18,014 bases of DNA from an uncultured Phocaeicola sp. (lineage in GTDB: Bacteria; Bacteroidota; Bacteroidia; Bacteroidales; Bacteroidaceae), in NCBI GenBank assembly GCA_948579315.1, contig CAPAOL010000056.1, positions 1 through 18,014 on the forward strand. Reading direction: 5' to 3'. The position numbers were made by a program, and so were the translations under genes. Below the pieces are notes generated by a model. The model was not told the origin of the DNA and searched no databases. It saw only the letters and a list, made by a program, of their open reading frames with translations. Shown in pieces: positions 14,882 through 18,014 of this stretch. Each line of letters starts with the position of its first letter. The stretch's first letter is position 1.

Positions 14882-16471
14882 ATGGCCAAGAAACAAACAA
14901 AAATAACAAAGGAGGAGACCTTAGAAACCATACTTTTCAACTGCCGCAACAGTTTGAGAGGACGTGCTGCCATGACCGACAAGCGCGATTTATTGCTGAC
15001 TCTTGTGTTCTTGAAATTCATAGGGGAACGGTTCAAGCAGCAAAAGGATAAAATCAGGCACGAGATTGTGGAGGTTCAAGGCATTCACGACGAGGCTTTT
15101 GTTGAAATGCAGCTGTCCCGTCCCAATCAGTATATGCAGGACGGCGTGTTCTTCCTGACAGATGAGACGTTCTGGGACAAGCTTATTCTTACGGCTCCTA
15201 CCGGTATGGCCATCGCTTTCGATACAGCCATAAAGACGTTGGACGACAATGAGCCTAAACTCAAAAATGCCCTGCCGCAGCAGATTTTCACGAAAACGGC
15301 CCTTGAACTGGGGGTTTTGAAAAGCGTGGTGGACGAGATTAACAAGATAGATCCCAAGAAGTTCACTGATCACGATCTTATAGGACGTGTATATGAATAT
15401 TTCTTGCAGGCTTTCTCGATCAATGCCGACAAGGAGGAAGGTGAGTTCTACACGCCGCATTCTATCGTAGAACTTATCGCCTCACTTATTGAGCCGTTCG
15501 ACGGTACGGTCTATGACCCTTGCTGTGGGTCAGGCGGTATGTTCGTGCAGGCAACCAAGTTCATTGAAGCACATGGCGGTAACACCAAAGCGGTCAACGT
15601 GTATGGGCAGGAATCCGAACCGGCGACCTATCGTCTGGCAAAGATGAATCTGGCTATTCGCGGTATATCCTACCATTTGGGAGACAAAGCGGTATCTACC
15701 TTCTCCGACGACCAGCATAAAGACCTCAAATTCGACTACATCATGGCAAATCCGCCATTCAATTTGAAGAAATATGCCGAGTATGGAGAATTTGAGACGG
15801 CCCCCCGCTGGAAAGGTTATGGCGTTCCGCCGGCCAGCAATGCCAACTACGCATGGATTCTCCATATCCTGAACAAACTGGATGTCAATCACGGAATTGC
15901 AGGATTCCTGCTAGCCAATGGGGCATTGGACGACAGCGACACGCTCGAAATACGTAAACGGTTGATTGAAAACGACAAAATCGAGGCTATCATCGTTCTG
16001 CCGCGCAACATGTTCTATTCAACCGATATATCCGTTACGTTATGGATTCTAAACAACAACAAGAAAGGTGGCCCCTGGCATGGCAGACAACTGCGTAACC
16101 GAACGGGTGAGATTCTGTTTATTGACCTGCGCACATGGAATAGCAACATATACGAAAAGAAATATGTTCGCCTGACAGAAACAGAAATCAGCCGGGTTTG
16201 CCAAATCTATTTCAATTGGCAGACTGAAAATTTCGCCGAGTATGCCGAGCCTGAGTTATACTATGCCGCTCATCGTGACGAAATCCAACAGAAAGGATAT
16301 TCGCTTGTACCCTCCAGATATATCGAGTTTATCGACCGCGATACGGAAATTGATTATAAATCGGCCCTCACCGAAATGAGCCATAAGTTTGACGAGCTTA
16401 AGAAAAGATGGGATGCTAATGAAGCCGAACTCGTGAATGCCTTCAAAATTTTGGGATATGGAAAAGAATAA
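14882..16471 (+). CDS. hsdM: Type I restriction-modification methyltransferase subunit
   Basis: This 529-residue protein transfers a methyl group from S-adenosylmethionine to adenine N6 when bound to a specificity subunit. The N-terminal helical HsdM domain is visible (FNCRNSLRGRAAMTDKRDLL, FLKFIGERFKQQ). The catalytic domain has the SAM-binding motif YDPCCGSGGMFVQ (Asp212) and the catalytic motif N290PPF. Further conserved blocks include LANGALDDSDTLEIRKRLIE and IIVLPRNMFYSTDISVTLWI. It looks complete and active. Base composition is clearly more G/C-rich than the XRE/DUF2971 genes before it and the hsdS piece after it, suggesting separate origins. The PDDEXK gene begins inside its last codons. 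No hsdR is in the window. Confidence 0.96.
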   Translation: MAKKQTKITKEETLETILFNCRNSLRGRAAMTDKRDLLLTLVFLKFIGERFKQQKDKIRHEIVEVQGIHDEAFVEMQLSRPNQYMQDGVFFLTDETFWDKLILTAPTGMAIAFDTAIKTLDDNEPKLKNALPQQIFTKTALELGVLKSVVDEINKIDPKKFTDHDLIGRVYEYFLQAFSINADKEEGEFYTPHSIVELIASLIEPFDGTVYDPCCGSGGMFVQATKFIEAHGGNTKAVNVYGQESEPATYRLAKMNLAIRGISYHLGDKAVSTFSDDQHKDLKFDYIMANPPFNLKKYAEYGEFETAPRWKGYGVPPASNANYAWILHILNKLDVNHGIAGFLLANGALDDSDTLEIRKRLIENDKIEAIIVLPRNMFYSTDISVTLWILNNNKKGGPWHGRQLRNRTGEILFIDLRTWNSNIYEKKYVRLTETEISRVCQIYFNWQTENFAEYAEPELYYAAHRDEIQQKGYSLVPSRYIEFIDRDTEIDYKSALTEMSHKFDELKKRWDANEAELVNAFKILGYGKE

Positions 16472-17504
16472 GCAACAGACTGACATAATAACTGATAATT
16501 TCGTTTCCGACATCAGAACCATCATAGAACAAGGACGGAAACAAGCTTATGCCGCAACTGGTCAAATAGCCATTATGACTTATTGGAACATTGGACGGCG
16601 TATCGTGGAAGAAGAACAGCAGGGGGCAAGCAGGGCGGCATACGGACAAAAGCTTATTCCGGCTCTTGCTGTCAGACTTGCTGCTGAATACGGAACCGGC
16701 TATGGTAAGCGTAACTTGGCATATTACCGAAAGTTCTATTTGGAATTCAAGGATGTAGAAATTTTGCACACGCGTGTGCAAAATCTTACCTGGTCACATG
16801 TCCGCAGGCTTCTTTCCGTCAGCAATACGCAAGCAAGGGAATGGTATCTTAAGACAGCGGCTGAAGATATGTGGAGCGTAGATGATCTTGACAGGAATAT
16901 CTCCACCCAATATTATGAACGACGGCTTGCGGCTCAAAGAGAGAGTTCAACTCTGCCAGTACCTTATGCCGGTCAAACAGATCCGTTGGAATATATAAAG
17001 AATCCAATGGTAGCCGAATTTATGGGTTTCCGTCGGGACACCAGCTATTCCGAATCGGAACTGGAACAGGCATTAATCGACAATCTCGAAAAGTTCATTA
17101 TGGAACTCGGACGTGGATTCGCTTTTGTGGAAAGGCAACAGCATATTGTGACCGATACGGCTGATTTTTACATCGACCTTGTATTTTATAACTACAAGAT
17201 GAAGCGGTTTGTCATCTTTGAACTAAAAACCCATAAGCTGACTCATCAGGACATCGGACAATTGGATATGTACATCCGTATGTACGATGATTTGGTCAAA
17301 GGAGATGATGACAATCCGACCATCGGTGTGTTACTCTGCACGGATACGGACAACACCATAGCAAAATATTCTGTATTGCATGACAGCGATCAGATTTTTG
17401 CCGCCAAGTATATGACATACATGCCTACCGAGGAAGAACTGCGCCGGGAGATTGAGCAGCAGAAACGCTTCTTTATGGAACAGCACGAAAAAGAGGAGGA
17501 GTGA
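16458..17504 (+). CDS. DUF1016/YhcG-type PDDEXK nuclease-fold protein
   Basis: I prefer the ATG at 16458 (MEKNKQQTDI, 348 residues), which overlaps hsdM by 14 bases; an ATG at 16437 would add seven residues. The N-terminal DUF1016 half shows TYWNIGRRIVEEEQQG, YGKRNLAYYRKFYLEF and LTWSHVRRLLSV. The C-terminal half is a PDDEXK fold: Asp240 in TADFYIDLVFYN, then F-E255-L-K257 in VIFELKTHKLTHQDIGQLDM, all catalytic positions kept. Family members occur as passengers in type I restriction loci between hsdM and hsdS. Whether they cut DNA, act as a restriction partner or repair nuclease is not settled. The stop codon is followed one base later by the hsdS ATG, under a strong AGGAGG at 17494-17499. 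Confidence 0.92.
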   Translation: MEKNKQQTDIITDNFVSDIRTIIEQGRKQAYAATGQIAIMTYWNIGRRIVEEEQQGASRAAYGQKLIPALAVRLAAEYGTGYGKRNLAYYRKFYLEFKDVEILHTRVQNLTWSHVRRLLSVSNTQAREWYLKTAAEDMWSVDDLDRNISTQYYERRLAAQRESSTLPVPYAGQTDPLEYIKNPMVAEFMGFRRDTSYSESELEQALIDNLEKFIMELGRGFAFVERQQHIVTDTADFYIDLVFYNYKMKRFVIFELKTHKLTHQDIGQLDMYIRMYDDLVKGDDDNPTIGVLLCTDTDNTIAKYSVLHDSDQIFAAKYMTYMPTEEELRREIEQQKRFFMEQHEKEEE

Positions 17505-17505
17505 T

Positions 17506-17814
17506 ATGGAAAGTAACTGTGTAAAATGGGTTCGGCTCAGGGATTATATATCTCAAAGGCGAGAAAACAACTCTTCATTAAAATATGGTGTTGATCTTAT
17601 CGAAGGAGTGAATAGCGATGGTGAATTCCAACCGACAAAGGCGATTACTGACAATATCAATCTAAAGCCATACAAGGTTGTTAGACATGGTGATATTGTT
17701 TATAACTGTAGATATGAAATCTTTTTTTCTTTCCTAAAAAGAGAATCTCTCTCTGATTATAGGATAAAACGTATGTTTGCAGAAATAATTTCTGTTATCT
17801 GTACCACATTATAA
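17506..17814 (+). pseudogene. hsdS: Truncated type I specificity subunit (N-terminal part)
   Basis: The ATG at 17506 has a textbook Shine-Dalgarno (AGGAGG, 6 bases away), rare in this phylum. The start, MESNCVKWVRLRDYISQRRE, and then LKYGVDLIEGVNSDGEFQPT and LKPYKVVRHGDIVYN are typical of the first target-recognition domain of HsdS. After VYN at about residue 67 the sequence no longer resembles HsdS and stops at residue 102. Normal subunits have about 400 residues with two recognition domains and two conserved helices, so about 80 percent is missing. The 3' part is A/T-rich, unlike hsdM. Either a deletion or rearrangement truncated the gene, or the remaining half lies elsewhere in an invertible locus. 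On its own it should not support a normal methylase. Confidence 0.78.
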
Positions 17815-17850
17815 TGGTATATAATAAAATGGAGCTATCTACTTTAATCT

Positions 17851-17900
17851 TGCCAACAGATTTGGCAGAAACCTCCTAAGTTGTTAGACAACCCCTGCCA
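17851..17900. promoter_or_regulatory. Overlapping alternative hairpins downstream of the hsdS fragment
   Basis: TGGCAG at 17863-17868 can pair either with the upstream TGCCAA (17851-17856, 6-bp stem, loop CAGAT) or with CTGCCA at 17895-17900. The second choice encloses a small stem GTTGT/ACAAC (17880-17892) and an AGGAGG on the minus strand. Mutually exclusive stems are a mark of attenuators or terminators, here facing the end of the minus-strand frame that comes in from the right. No direct evidence of function. Confidence 0.35.
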
Positions 17901-17927
17901 CATTATTGTTCTGTTCAAACGGCAACT

Positions 17928-18014
17928 CTATACCAAATTATTGACTCTATTATCAAAATTCTCTTTTTCCTTATTCAATTCATTCTGCAAAGGTACAATC
18001 GTCTTATTGTAATA
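17928..18014 (-). CDS. C-terminal end of a minus-strand protein cut by the window edge
   Basis: Reading in from the right edge, 28 codons end in TAG at 17930-17928: KTIVPLQNELNKEKENFDNR is the core. The charged heptad-like pattern suggests a coiled coil. It recalls the tails of DNA methylases and specificity subunits that end in ...N-x-L-V-Y-x-L-Y-G-L, here cut just after NNLV by a stop. The assignment is uncertain because only 28 residues are visible. If it belongs to hsdS-like DNA, two specificity genes would point at each other. Confidence 0.35.
   Translation of the reverse strand, partial: YYNKTIVPLQNELNKEKENFDNRVNNLV

Noticed and set aside
1..18014. CRISPR array, tRNA, rRNA or attachment sites
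   Set aside because: No regularly spaced repeats, no tRNA-like cloverleaf with a T-loop, and no integrase or flanking direct repeats were seen on reading both strands.

Overview
The window reads as a chromosomal segment of a Bacteroidota gut-type bacterium (Bacteroides/Phocaeicola-like). The evidence is a 1329-residue hybrid two-component system (HTCS), Bacteroides-style promoters (a TAnnTTTG -7 box ahead of the HTCS gene and of the small regulator gene at 13.9 kb), A/T-rich leaders mostly lacking a Shine-Dalgarno sequence, and outer-membrane proteins typical of the phylum. No rRNA, tRNA or CRISPR array was seen.

Layout. (1) 1-0.9 kb: a decayed minus-strand gene of 130 codons with two in-frame TGA stops, then about 0.5 kb without a credible gene. 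(2) 1.0-5.0 kb: an HTCS sensor/regulator with no susC/susD or glycoside hydrolase beside it here. (3) 5.1-9.0 kb: a minus-strand membrane protein with a long helical domain, an OmpA-family protein with a coiled coil, and a DAO-type FAD oxidoreductase that ends in a strong hairpin terminator. (4) 9.1-11.8 kb: a compact minus-strand run of seven small genes: GlsB/YeaQ-like membrane protein, YtxH-like protein, a Cys-containing unknown, manganese catalase, a 36-residue Lys-rich microprotein, a helical lipoprotein and a PLDc_N-like membrane peptide. This looks like an envelope/oxidative-stress cassette. (5) 11.8-12.9 kb: a regulatory gap with several palindromes and a G9 homopolymer, followed by a small beta-barrel protein. 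(6) 12.9-13.6 kb: a truncated IS5-type transposase pseudogene with three in-frame stops. (7) 13.9-17.8 kb: a tightly coupled plus-strand operon of XRE regulator, DUF2971 protein, type I methylase HsdM, a DUF1016/YhcG-type PDDEXK protein and a truncated HsdS. The last 86 bases hold the C-terminal end of a minus-strand reading frame that runs off the window.

How the parts may work together. The right-hand operon is a restriction-modification or defence island with two unusual passengers (XRE plus DUF2971) joined to hsdM by overlapping or nearly touching reading frames, and with a nuclease-fold protein between hsdM and hsdS. HsdR is not in the window. The specificity subunit breaks off inside its first target-recognition domain, so the island may be rearranged, phase-variable, or partly decayed. 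The stress cassette is probably one or two transcripts starting near a 14-bp palindrome at 11.84 kb. Family assignments come from motif recognition by eye; no database search was run.
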